Part shown: positions 51,809 to 60,461 of the stretch, piece by piece | How the letters are laid out: the number at the start of each line of letters is the position of its first letter | Position numbering within the stretch: the first letter of the stretch is position 1 | Assembly (NCBI RefSeq): GCF_018372875.1 | Contig: NZ_JAHAIF010000008.1 | Coordinates: forward strand, 25,671-89,670 | Length of the DNA: 64,000 nucleotides | Direction: 5' to 3' | Origin: Clostridium sp. | GTDB lineage: Bacteria > Bacillota > Clostridia > Clostridiales > Clostridiaceae | Program-made: the position numbers and the translations under genes | Notes under the pieces: model-generated | What the model was told of the DNA's origin: nothing | The model's database searches: none | The model's input: the letters and a program-made list of their open reading frames with translations, nothing else

Positions 51809-51842
51809 AAGAAACTCAAGTTTTAACTTGAGTTTCTTTTTA
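51809..51842 (+). terminator. Terminator of Met-rich gene
   Basis: AAGAAACTCAAG/CTTGAGTTTCTT perfect 12-pair stem around TTTTAA, then TTTAT. Confidence 0.85.
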
Positions 51843-51880
51843 TGATTTAGGTTATACTATATCTTAGTGGAGGTAGCATT

Positions 51881-52549
51881 ATGATTATTTTAAATGAAAA
51901 ATTTTATGGAAGAAAAACCTTAGATGTGGCTGTAGATTTACTAGGAAAATATCTAATACATAATATAAATGGTCAATTAATAGGGGGTAAAATAGTTGAA
52001 ACAGAAGCTTATACTGGGGTTACTGATAAAGCAGCTCATGTATATGGTGGAAGAAAGACTGAAAGGGTATTACCTATGTATGGAAGAGCAGGTACTTCCT
52101 ATGTCTATAGAATATATGGAATGTATAATTGTTTAAATGCAATAACAGAGAGGGAAGGTGAACCTCAAGGTGTATTAATACGTGCTATTGAGCCTCTAAT
52201 AGGATTAGATTACATAGCTAATATGAGATATAAAAAGAATTTTAATGAATTGGATAAAAAGCAAAAATTAAATTTAACCTCAGGACCTTCAAAGCTTTGC
52301 ATGGCTCTTAATATAGATAAAAGGTTAAATAATATATTATTATTTGAAGGAGATTTATTTATTTGTGACATTGATGATGAGTTAAAATCTTTATTTGAAA
52401 TAGAAGAAGAAAAAACAGGAGATATAATAAAAAGTAAAAGAATAGGAATTGATTATGCAGAAGAAGCTAAAGATTTTTTATATAGATTTTATTATAATGA
52501 TAATCCATATGTTTCTAAAAAGGAGAAGAATGGCATAAAATTATATTAG
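51881..52549 (+). CDS. DNA-3-methyladenine glycosylase (AAG family)
   Basis: 222 residues. Removes alkylated purines from DNA. AAG/MPG blocks: VDLLGKYLI, GGKIVETEAYTGVTDKAAHVYGG (catalytic Glu in ETEAY), AGTSYVYRIYGMYNCLN and QGVLIRAIEP. Longer than the family mean by a short C-terminal helix. RBS GGAGGTAG. Single gene. Confidence 0.94.
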   Translation: MIILNEKFYGRKTLDVAVDLLGKYLIHNINGQLIGGKIVETEAYTGVTDKAAHVYGGRKTERVLPMYGRAGTSYVYRIYGMYNCLNAITEREGEPQGVLIRAIEPLIGLDYIANMRYKKNFNELDKKQKLNLTSGPSKLCMALNIDKRLNNILLFEGDLFICDIDDELKSLFEIEEEKTGDIIKSKRIGIDYAEEAKDFLYRFYYNDNPYVSKKEKNGIKLY

Positions 52550-52593
52550 TATTAATAGACTAATATGAAACAATCCTTTGAGGACGTGAATGA

Positions 52594-53538
52594 ATGGAAG
52601 ATTTATTAGATTTAGCACTTTTAATGTATTTAGATGAGGACCTTGTTCGTAACATGTCCTCATTTGTACTTAATGGATATATAGAAATTAGAACATCAAG
52701 AATTATTCAGGATTTAACTTTATCAGGAAAAGCAGGAATTGATTTAAGAGATCATTGCTTTGATGAAGACAGAAGAAGCGATGATGAAAGAGAGGGATAT
52801 AAGGGAAGTAATATAACTTCTGCGGAACATTGTGAAAACACTCGTACTAATAACGCGGGAATTGAAAATAGAGAGTTTATTAGAAGAGAAGAAGAATTAA
52901 AACGTGTATTTACTACTTTTAATCTTCATGGAGAACTTATAACTCAATTAAAATCTTCAAATAGATTAAAATCATTTTATGATACAACAATAAATGAAGG
53001 TGATGTTTTTCCGGGAGATTATATACAAATTCATGGTAATTTAACCTCGGAATCAATTAATTCTTATCTTGATTCTGTATTAACTATTTTTGATTGTTTT
53101 GGTAGTGATACTCTTGATAAAATGATACCTAAGGACCTTAATGGAAACTTAAATTTTAAAAATATGAATCATCTACTTAGTCATTTAAGTGAAATTCTAA
53201 ATAAAAATTCAACTCAAGATTTAATACTGCAGTGTGGGGATACTCCAGTTGTTCTTAATGTCAATAATAATTTCTTTATGAACAATAGTTCCTATATTTT
53301 TGATAAGGTTGATTGTCCTTGCACAGTATACGGTAAAGTTATAAATGTTGCTCCTAATGGTAAATGCATAAGCCTTTTAAGAAAAACTGCACAACATGAT
53401 TATTATGAGAATTTTTTAAATAACTGTTGTCCTTTTTGTGATCAATTAACTAGCAATGGTATATTAGTGCCTAAAATGCCAAGATTAAAATGTGAAGGGG
53501 TTTCTATAATTGTAGTCCCAATAAGTATATGTTTATAA
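52594..53538 (+). CDS. Hypothetical protein, possibly DUF6414-like
   Basis: 314 residues, soluble. N-terminal helix pair (MEDLLDLALLMYLDEDLVRN), a charged low-complexity linker (about 60-95, DEDRRSDDEREGYKG), then a beta-rich domain with FPGDYIQIHGNLT and a terminal PCTVYGKVINVAP block. The GDYIQIHG pattern resembles DUF6414 proteins, but the match is loose. C-terminal cysteines (NNCCPFC) could bind metal. RBS GAGGACGTG. No operon partner; its own terminator follows. Confidence 0.6.
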   Translation: MEDLLDLALLMYLDEDLVRNMSSFVLNGYIEIRTSRIIQDLTLSGKAGIDLRDHCFDEDRRSDDEREGYKGSNITSAEHCENTRTNNAGIENREFIRREEELKRVFTTFNLHGELITQLKSSNRLKSFYDTTINEGDVFPGDYIQIHGNLTSESINSYLDSVLTIFDCFGSDTLDKMIPKDLNGNLNFKNMNHLLSHLSEILNKNSTQDLILQCGDTPVVLNVNNNFFMNNSSYIFDKVDCPCTVYGKVINVAPNGKCISLLRKTAQHDYYENFLNNCCPFCDQLTSNGILVPKMPRLKCEGVSIIVVPISICL

Positions 53539-53573
53539 AAGAGAAATTGAAAATCATTCAATTTCTCTTTTAA
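53537..53573 (+). terminator. Rho-independent terminator
   Basis: AAAAGAGAAATTGA pairs perfectly with TCAATTTCTCTTTT, overlapping the preceding stop codon. Confidence 0.85.
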
Positions 53574-53698
53574 AATTTGTAAAACTTTACATTTATATAT
53601 TTATTAAATTCAACATTTTATTTACCAAATGATTTATAATAACCTTAAATTATGGTAAAATAAGCATAAATAAACATTATTTTAAAGGGGCTGTTAAA

Positions 53699-54679
53699 GT
53701 GGAAAACAAAATAAGAGTAGGAATAGTTGGCTACGGAAACTTAGGAAAGGGCGTTAGAAAGGCTATAAATCAAAATACAGATATAGAACTTAAAGCAGTT
53801 TTTACAAGAAGAGAAGTGAGTAAAGTATCGGAAAATGATAATTTAATGGTTCATATCTCTAAAATTGGTGACTTTAAAGATAAGATTGATGTAATGATTC
53901 TTTGTGGTGGTTCTGCAACAGATTTAGTAGAACAAGGACCAATGGTTGCTGAGATGTTCAATACTGTAGATAGCTTTGATACACACGCTAAAATACCAGC
54001 TTATTTTGACAAGATGAATGAAGTTAGTACTGCTTCAGGAAATTTAAGCATAATATCTGTAGGTTGGGATCCAGGGTTATTCTCATTAAATAGACTTCTA
54101 GGTAATGCTGTTTTACCTAATGGTAAAGATTATACCTTCTGGGGAAAAGGTGTAAGTCAAGGTCATTCAGATGCAATTAGAAGAATCCAAGGTGTTAAAA
54201 ATGGGATACAATATACAATTCCAATAGAAGCTGCCCTAGAAAGGGTAAGAAGTGGCGAAAATCCAGACCTTACAACTAGAGAAAAACATTTAAGAGAATG
54301 TTTTGTTGTTGCAGAAGAAGGAGCAGATCAAACAAAAATTGAGGAAGAAATAAAGAATATGCCAAATTACTTCTCTGATTATGATACAACTGTTCACTTT
54401 ATAACTGAAGAAGAACTTAAAAGAGACCATTCAGGTATGCCACATGGTGGATTTGTTATAAGAACAGGGGAAACTGGAGAAGGAACTAAGCAAAGAATTG
54501 AATTTTCACTAGAACTAGGAAGTAATCCAGAATTTACTTCAAGTGTTTTAGTTGCATATGCTAGAGCTATATCTAAGTTGGCTAAAGAAGGTAAAAAAGG
54601 TGCTTTAACAGTCTTTGATGTTCCATTTGGATATCTTTCATCAAAGACACCTGCAGAACTTAGAAAAGAATTATTATAG
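53699..54679 (+). CDS. ddh: meso-Diaminopimelate dehydrogenase
   Basis: 326 residues, GTG start (AAAGGGG upstream). NADP-dependent reductive amination of tetrahydrodipicolinate to meso-DAP in one step, for lysine and peptidoglycan. Rossmann loop VGIVGYGNLGKGV; substrate region SVGWDPGLFSLNRLLG and KGVSQGHSDAIRRIQGVK; HGGFVIRTGE near the end. A single-gene pathway to DAP that bypasses the succinylase or acetylase routes. Followed by an ACT/UPF0210 pair only 18 bases away. Confidence 0.96.
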   Translation: MENKIRVGIVGYGNLGKGVRKAINQNTDIELKAVFTRREVSKVSENDNLMVHISKIGDFKDKIDVMILCGGSATDLVEQGPMVAEMFNTVDSFDTHAKIPAYFDKMNEVSTASGNLSIISVGWDPGLFSLNRLLGNAVLPNGKDYTFWGKGVSQGHSDAIRRIQGVKNGIQYTIPIEAALERVRSGENPDLTTREKHLRECFVVAEEGADQTKIEEEIKNMPNYFSDYDTTVHFITEEELKRDHSGMPHGGFVIRTGETGEGTKQRIEFSLELGSNPEFTSSVLVAYARAISKLAKEGKKGALTVFDVPFGYLSSKTPAELRKELL

Positions 54680-54697
54680 AATTTAGGAGCTGATTAT

Positions 54698-54967
54698 ATG
54701 AAATCAATATTAACAGTAATAGGCAAAGACCAGGTAGGAATTATAGCAGGAATAAGCTGTGAATTACAAAAGTGTAATATAAATATTTTAAATGTTACTC
54801 AAACAATAATGGATGGGTATTTTACAATGATTATGATTTTAGATGGAGCTAATGCAAATGCTTCCTTTGATGAAGTAAGAAAAAGCCTTCTTAAAAAGGG
54901 TGAAGAATTAAAGGTTGATGTAAAGATACAAAGAGAAGAGATCTTTAATTCAATGCATACACTATAA
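54698..54967 (+). CDS. ACT domain protein (UPF0237 family)
   Basis: 89 residues: a single ACT domain (ILTVIGKDQVGIIAGISCEL) with a short C-terminal helix. Nearly always encoded next to a UPF0210 gene, as here (15 bases). Probable amino-acid-binding regulatory subunit of that partner; the ligand is unknown. Confidence 0.94.
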   Translation: MKSILTVIGKDQVGIIAGISCELQKCNINILNVTQTIMDGYFTMIMILDGANANASFDEVRKSLLKKGEELKVDVKIQREEIFNSMHTL

Positions 54968-54982
54968 TTAGGGGGCTACATA

Positions 54983-56350
54983 ATGAATACAAATATTAAT
55001 TCTCAAAATATTTTAGAAACAATAAAGATGATAGATGAGGAAAAATTAGATATTAGAACAATAACTATGGGAATATCTTTATTGGACTGTATCCATCCAG
55101 ATGGGAATAAAGCTAGAGAAAAGATATATAACAAAATAGTCTCTTCTGCCAAGGATTTAGTAAAGGTTGCAAAGCAAATAGAAGAAGAGTTTGGTATTCC
55201 AATAGTTAATAAAAGAGTTTCAGTTACTCCTATTTCAATAATTGCAGGAGCTACTGATGAGGAGAACTATGTTGAGTTTGCAAAAACTTTAGACAAAGCT
55301 GCAGAAACTTTAGGTATAGACTTTATAGGTGGATTCTCTGCACTTGTTCAAAAGGGATATACTAAAGGTGATAGAATTTTAATTAAGTCTATTCCAAAAG
55401 CTTTAGCCGTTACAAAGAAGGTATGTTCTTCTGTTAATGTTGGTTCATCAAAATGTGGTATTAACATGGATGCAGTAAGGGATATGGGAGATGTAATAAA
55501 AGAAACAGCAGAGCTTACTAAGGAAACTAAGGGATTTGGATGTGCTAAATTAGTTGTATTTGCTAATGCAGTTGAGGATAATCCATTTATGGCTGGTGCT
55601 TTCCATGGTGTTGGAGAAGCAGATAAGGTTATAAATGTTGGTGTGAGTGGGCCTGGAGTTGTTCAAAGAGCAATTGAAAAGGTTAGAGGAGAATCTTTTG
55701 ATGTACTTGCAGAAACAATTAAGAAAACGGCATTTAAAATAACAAGAATGGGAGAGTTAGTAGCACAGGAAGCTTCTAAGAGATTAAATGTTCCTTTTGG
55801 AATAGTTGACCTTTCTTTAGCACCTACTCCAGCTATTGGTGACTCTGTTGCTCATATATTAGAAGAGATGGGACTTGAAACTGTAGGTACTCATGGTACT
55901 ACAGCTGCCCTTGCAATGCTTAATGATGCAGTTAAAAAGGGAGGAGTTATGGCATGTAGTCACGTTGGTGGATTAAGTGGTGCTTTCATACCAGTATCTG
56001 AGGATGCAGGTATGATAGATGCAGTTGTTAATGGTTCACTAAACTTAGAAAAGCTTGAAGCTATGACATGTGTATGTTCAGTTGGATTAGATATGATTGC
56101 AGTTCCTGGATATACTCCATCATCTACAATAGCTGCCATGATAGCTGATGAAGCAGCCATTGGTGTTATTAATAATAAAACAACAGCTGTTAGAATAATT
56201 CCTGCTCCAGGATGTGAAGTTGGAGACATGATTGAGTTTGGAGGACTTTTAGGTACTGCACCAGTAATGAAGGTAAACTCCAATTCATCAGAAGACTTCA
56301 TTAAAAGAGGTGGAAGAATACCTGCTCCAATACATTCATTTAAAAACTAA
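54983..56350 (+). CDS. UPF0210 (DUF711) family protein
   Basis: 455 residues, full length. Blocks [20 protein letters not shown] and [20 protein letters not shown] are typical. PFL/ribonucleotide-reductase-like fold is reported for the family but no catalysed reaction is established. Forms a conserved pair with the ACT protein upstream; ddh, ACT and this gene are probably cotranscribed. Confidence 0.93.
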   Translation: MNTNINSQNILETIKMIDEEKLDIRTITMGISLLDCIHPDGNKAREKIYNKIVSSAKDLVKVAKQIEEEFGIPIVNKRVSVTPISIIAGATDEENYVEFAKTLDKAAETLGIDFIGGFSALVQKGYTKGDRILIKSIPKALAVTKKVCSSVNVGSSKCGINMDAVRDMGDVIKETAELTKETKGFGCAKLVVFANAVEDNPFMAGAFHGVGEADKVINVGVSGPGVVQRAIEKVRGESFDVLAETIKKTAFKITRMGELVAQEASKRLNVPFGIVDLSLAPTPAIGDSVAHILEEMGLETVGTHGTTAALAMLNDAVKKGGVMACSHVGGLSGAFIPVSEDAGMIDAVVNGSLNLEKLEAMTCVCSVGLDMIAVPGYTPSSTIAAMIADEAAIGVINNKTTAVRIIPAPGCEVGDMIEFGGLLGTAPVMKVNSNSSEDFIKRGGRIPAPIHSFKN

Positions 56351-56351
56351 A

Positions 56352-56405
56352 AGGGATAATAAGGATTAGAAGGAAACGCTGCTTTTTGTTGGTGTTTCTT
56401 TTTTT
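56352..56405 (+). terminator. Terminator in second copy of a repeated element
   Basis: GGAAACGCTGC-type stem against GGTGTTTC then seven T. The preceding GGATAATAAGGATTAGAAGG matches the sequence before the oleate hydratase terminator (46261) with one difference in 20. Confidence 0.75.
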
Positions 56406-56738
56406 GTTTTGCTTTAGGAAATTGGACAATGGATTGACTTAATTTATATGAGAAAATATAATAGCATAAATATATATTTATATAAATATATATTTAAACC
56501 TTGATATCCTTATATATTTATTTAAATACTCATAAAAATTATTTGTGAGTTGGCTGCTAGAGTTTTCTATTTTAGAAAGTTGAACAAGAATTTTATTTTA
56601 AAATCTCACCTGTGGGTGTAGGATGAAATTAAGTTTAATAGTCAATATTATAAAAGAATATTAATGTTTTTAATATTAACCATTAACAATCTTTATGTTA
56701 TACTCTTTTTAGAATATAAAACCAATGGAGGTAGACAA
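56406..56738. other. Gene-free AT-rich region with palindromes before xth
   Basis: No gene, riboswitch signature or repeat family recognised. It holds a perfect 28-bp AT-only palindrome (56468-56495) and a nine-pair hairpin ACTCATAAA/TTTGTGAGT (56528-56536 with 56542-56550). The exonuclease promoter must lie near its end. Confidence 0.6.
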
Positions 56739-57494
56739 ATGAAAAAAATGATTTCATGGAACGTTAACGGTTTAAGAGCTGTTGTTGGTAAAGGGTTCCT
56801 AGATATATTTAATGAATTATATGCAGATATATTCTGTCTTCAAGAAACTAAGTTACAAGCAGGCCAAATAGATTTAGATTTACCTGGATATCATCAATAT
56901 TGGAACTATGCAGAAAAGAAAGGTTATTCAGGTACTGCAATATTTACTAAAGAAGAACCTTTAAGTGTAACTTATGGAATTGGTATAGAAGAGCATGATA
57001 AAGAAGGAAGAGTTATAACTCTAGAATTCCCTGATTACTATGTAATTACAGTATATACTCCTAATTCACAAACTGAATTAGCAAGACTTGATTATAGAAT
57101 GACTTGGGAGGATGCATTTAGAGCATACTTAAAAGGTTTAGAAGAAAATAAACCAGTAATAGTTTGTGGTGACTTAAATGTTGCGCATAAAGAAATCGAC
57201 TTAAAAAATCCTAAAACTAATAGAAAAAATGCTGGATTTACTGATGAAGAAAGAAATAAGTTTACTGAGTTGTTAAGTTCAGGATTTATAGATACATTTA
57301 GATTCTTCTATCCAGATCAAGAAGGAATATATTCTTGGTGGTCATACAGATTTAAGGCAAGAGAAAAGAATGCAGGATGGAGAATTGACTACTTTGTAAC
57401 ATCAGAATCCTTAAAGGATAGATTAGCCGGTGCTAAGATTCATACAGATATCTTTGGATCAGATCACTGTCCAGTTGAATTAGAAATTAATTAA
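56739..57494 (+). CDS. xth: Exodeoxyribonuclease III
   Basis: 251 residues from ATG 56739 (GGAGGTAG upstream); the longer frame from 56664 lacks a site. Mg-dependent AP endonuclease/3'-5' exonuclease of base excision repair. Signature residues: [18 protein letters not shown] (metal Glu), [28 protein letters not shown] and [11 protein letters not shown]. Monocistronic, converging on the spore germination gene. Confidence 0.97.
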   Translation: MKKMISWNVNGLRAVVGKGFLDIFNELYADIFCLQETKLQAGQIDLDLPGYHQYWNYAEKKGYSGTAIFTKEEPLSVTYGIGIEEHDKEGRVITLEFPDYYVITVYTPNSQTELARLDYRMTWEDAFRAYLKGLEENKPVIVCGDLNVAHKEIDLKNPKTNRKNAGFTDEERNKFTELLSSGFIDTFRFFYPDQEGIYSWWSYRFKAREKNAGWRIDYFVTSESLKDRLAGAKIHTDIFGSDHCPVELEIN

Positions 57495-57549
57495 TCTTAA
57501 TAAGATTAATAAGGGAAACTATAGTTGAAAATAAATATATAAACCAATA

Positions 57550-57585
57550 AGGAAGAGAAATTGCAAAAGCAACTTTTCTTCCTCA
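57550..57585. terminator. Bidirectional terminator
   Basis: AGGAAGAGAAATTGC and GCAACTTTTCTTCCT pair (two G-T wobbles) around AAAA; flanks are A/T rich. Confidence 0.7.
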
Positions 57586-57623
57586 TCCATATTATCCTTC
57601 TTATCTCTATTATCTTTTTTATA

Positions 57624-59045
57624 TTAAACCTTTCTTTTCTTACTTTTAATGCTAGTTCTAAACAATAAATGCATTAGAGCTCTTCCGTTAAAAGGTATAA
57701 GTGGATAAAGATATGGTTCACCTGTAAATGTTCTAGTTGTCGCAAGTAATATAATACCAAGGATTAATCCACCAATAAGTCCCTTTAATCCAAATAGTGA
57801 AGTTAATATTAATAGCAATATCCTAAAGAACTTTATTGCAAATCCTAGTTCAACAGATTGCTGAGTAAAGGTAGCTAAAGCAACTATTGCCATATAAAGT
57901 ATAGTTTGAGGTAAAAACCACCCAGTCTTTATTGTAAAATCACCTAAAATTAATGCACCAACAACAGATAAGGACATACCTAAAGAGTTTGGAGTGTTTA
58001 ATGATGCAAGCCTTAACCCATCAATTGCAAACTCCAGTAATAAGAATTGCCAAAATATCGGTATATAGTATGGGTCAGTTGGAAGTAAAAATCTATGATA
58101 TTCTGGTAAGGTTTCAGGATATTCTGTAATTAATAAATATATTGGAGTAATAAATAAAGTCATAAGTAAAATAGCATTTCTAAGAAACCTTAAATAATTT
58201 CCTGTTAATATAGGTGAATAATAATCATCAACATCCTCTAAGAAATCAAATACACTAGTAGGAAGAAGCATAGCTGAAGGATTGTTATCAACTAGAAGAG
58301 CAATTTTACCTTCTAATATATGAGCTGCAGTAACATCAGGTCTTTCTGTATATCTAACTTTAGGAAGTGGATTATACCAAGTCTTTTTACTAATGCATTC
58401 TATTAAGCTCTGATCTCCTAATGTTAATGCATCAACTTCAATTTCAGATAATTGTTTTTTTACAGTTTCTAATGCTTCTGGTTTAGTTCTATCTTCTATA
58501 AAGACAATTGCTACATCTGTTTTAGACTCTCTTCCAACAGAAACCATCTCAAATCTTAGTTTTGGATCTCTTATCCTTCTTCTTATTAATGCACTATTAA
58601 ATACTATAGTTTCAACAAAACCATCTCTTGCTCCTCTTAAAACTTTCTCTTTATCTGGTTCTTCAGGACCTCTAGAAGGATAAGTTCTAAGGTCAATCAT
58701 TATGCACTTATCTAAATTCTCTACAAACATTGCAGTTTGACCAGAAAGAAGGGCTTTAATTATATTTCCAAAATCCTCTTCCTCTGAAACTTCTATGGCA
58801 CTAATACAATTTGTAATAATTTCTTCTGCAGTTTTTGCTTTTGCTATATTATCTTCTTTGTATACACAAAAGCTTTGTATCAATGATTGAAGGGATTCAT
58901 CTTTAACAAATCCATCTAAAAAGAATAAGCTAATATGTCTACCTTTAAGATTTAATTCCCTATATAATACATCAAAAGACTTACCAAAACCTATTTCTTC
59001 TTTAAAATATGTTACATTTTCTTTATAATCATTACTTATTTTCAT
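57624..59045 (-). CDS. spoVAF: GerA family spore germination protein, SpoVAF-like
   Basis: 473 residues. Soluble N-terminal GerA domain (1 to about 285) and five hydrophobic segments in the C-terminal part. The block NPLPKVRYTERPDVTAAHIL followed by GKIALLVDNNPSAMLLPTS is the most conserved stretch of the family; its KVRYTERPDV form resembles SpoVAF rather than nutrient-receptor GerAA. Acts in the spore inner membrane with SpoVA channel proteins in DPA movement/germination. It stands alone, without spoVA or gerB/gerC genes next to it. Poly-charged C-terminus (SIKSKKRKV). Confidence 0.88.
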   Translation of the reverse strand: MKISNDYKENVTYFKEEIGFGKSFDVLYRELNLKGRHISLFFLDGFVKDESLQSLIQSFCVYKEDNIAKAKTAEEIITNCISAIEVSEEEDFGNIIKALLSGQTAMFVENLDKCIMIDLRTYPSRGPEEPDKEKVLRGARDGFVETIVFNSALIRRRIRDPKLRFEMVSVGRESKTDVAIVFIEDRTKPEALETVKKQLSEIEVDALTLGDQSLIECISKKTWYNPLPKVRYTERPDVTAAHILEGKIALLVDNNPSAMLLPTSVFDFLEDVDDYYSPILTGNYLRFLRNAILLMTLFITPIYLLITEYPETLPEYHRFLLPTDPYYIPIFWQFLLLEFAIDGLRLASLNTPNSLGMSLSVVGALILGDFTIKTGWFLPQTILYMAIVALATFTQQSVELGFAIKFFRILLLILTSLFGLKGLIGGLILGIILLATTRTFTGEPYLYPLIPFNGRALMHLLFRTSIKSKKRKV

Positions 59046-59138
59046 ATTCCCACCTCATAACCTTAGGATACTCATCTTGTAAAATAATATACTTTCTTGT
59101 AAAATGCATAGTATGACTTTAAATAGAAGGTGGCACAA

Positions 59139-59558
59139 ATGATAGCAATAAAATTAGAAAAGAATAAAAGAAATGAACCAATTTTAAAACTAAAGGTTAC
59201 AGAAGAAGATTTAAAGGATAAGTCATTTCTTAAGAGAGCTTTAATGGAAGGTACATCTCTAAAGGGAGAGTATAACTATAAGGTTCCAATAAGATTTTTT
59301 CTTCCAATTATAAATAAATTAGATACTAAGGAATATGAAATACATAAGGATTCACTAGACTTTTTCCTAGAATTTTCTGATGATTATGACGAAAAGTATT
59401 ATTACAGAACTGAAGCTGATGCAAGATATATGAAGCGCTGGAGAGAGGAAGGATGTCCTAATATTTATAAAACTATTATAGATATTAATAATAAGAAAAT
59501 ATATAAAGAAATTGCTTTTAAAAGAATAGGAAATACTTTTTCTTCAGCATTTGAGTAA
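59139..59558 (+). CDS. Hypothetical protein
   Basis: 139 residues from ATG 59139 (AAGGTGG seven bases upstream rules out GTG 59130, part of the site). Soluble, charged, with a central FFLPIINKLDTKEYEIHKDS and an RYMKRWREEGCPNIYKT block. Not recognised. Possibly cotranscribed with the downstream TPR protein (56-base gap). Confidence 0.7.
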   Translation: MIAIKLEKNKRNEPILKLKVTEEDLKDKSFLKRALMEGTSLKGEYNYKVPIRFFLPIINKLDTKEYEIHKDSLDFFLEFSDDYDEKYYYRTEADARYMKRWREEGCPNIYKTIIDINNKKIYKEIAFKRIGNTFSSAFE

Positions 59559-59613
59559 TAGTTCATATTCCTGTATAATTATAGTTGTTTAAAAGGGATG
59601 GGAGGATATAATT

Positions 59614-60354
59614 TTGGAAAGTAATACATATAAGCTAAAATTACAAAAGGTAAAGGGAACATGGACTACTTATCTTTTTGTATTAGGTATAGGTACCTTC
59701 TTCTTAGATTGGAGGCTTGGAATAGCAATAGTATTAGTTGGAGTTGCCTTTACAATTAAATTTAAGAATGACCCTGACAATAATTCAGCTTTGTTTTATA
59801 ACTACGCTTTAACCCTTTACTCAAAAGGGGATGCAAAAAAGGCAAAAGATGCCTTAAACAATGCTATATACTATAGAAAAGATAATAAAGAGGCATACTT
59901 TTTCTTAGGGTGCTTATATTTTGATGAAAAGGACTATACTAACGCCTTAACATATTTAAAAAGAGGTGGAGTAAATAAGGTAAAAGATCCAAGCTTAACC
60001 TATGTTTTAGGAAGATGCTATTATCATACTGAAAACTATAAAGAAGCTATTAAGTATTTAACTATGATTACATATGAAGGTAATGAGTATCTTGAAAATG
60101 AAAGATTAAGCACTTTAGGCTATGCTGCCTGTGAAGCTGAGGAATATGAACTTGCATATGATTCACTAAGTAAGGTGAAAATTGACCTAGATGAAATTAA
60201 AGGAGATGCTTTAGAGTATTGTTACTACTATGGAGAAGCATGTTATTATACAGATAGGGATGAGGAAGCAAAGGAATATCTAGGTAAGGTATATGAAAAA
60301 GATCATTATTATAAGTATATAGATGTATTTTCAAAGGAAATAGAATTTAATTAA
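59614..60354 (+). CDS. Membrane-anchored TPR protein
   Basis: 246 residues, TTG start with GGGAGG upstream. One or two N-terminal hydrophobic helices (about 15-48, FVLGIGTFFLDWRLGIAIVL) followed by four to five tetratricopeptide repeats (YALTLYSKGDAKKAKDALNN, EAYFFLGCLYFDEKDYTNAL, LGRCYYHTENYKEAIKYL). A protein-protein scaffold at the membrane; partner unknown. Confidence 0.88.
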   Translation: MESNTYKLKLQKVKGTWTTYLFVLGIGTFFLDWRLGIAIVLVGVAFTIKFKNDPDNNSALFYNYALTLYSKGDAKKAKDALNNAIYYRKDNKEAYFFLGCLYFDEKDYTNALTYLKRGGVNKVKDPSLTYVLGRCYYHTENYKEAIKYLTMITYEGNEYLENERLSTLGYAACEAEEYELAYDSLSKVKIDLDEIKGDALEYCYYYGEACYYTDRDEEAKEYLGKVYEKDHYYKYIDVFSKEIEFN

Positions 60355-60357
60355 GTA

Positions 60358-60391
60358 GAAAGCACTGCTATTACAGTAGTGCTTCTTTTTA
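60358..60391 (+). terminator. Terminator of TPR gene
   Basis: AGCACTGCT/AGTAGTGCT stem (one mismatch), then TCTTTTT. Confidence 0.7.
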
Positions 60392-60461
60392 ATTCTTCAT
60401 TATTTTTGAAACTTATGCTAGTATATGAATATATAAAGGTTACATAAAGAGGAGAATATAT

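Noticed and set aside
52551-52577. ATATTAGT/ACTAATAT stem after the AAG gene as a terminator
   Set aside because: AT-only stem with no T tail; too weak to call.
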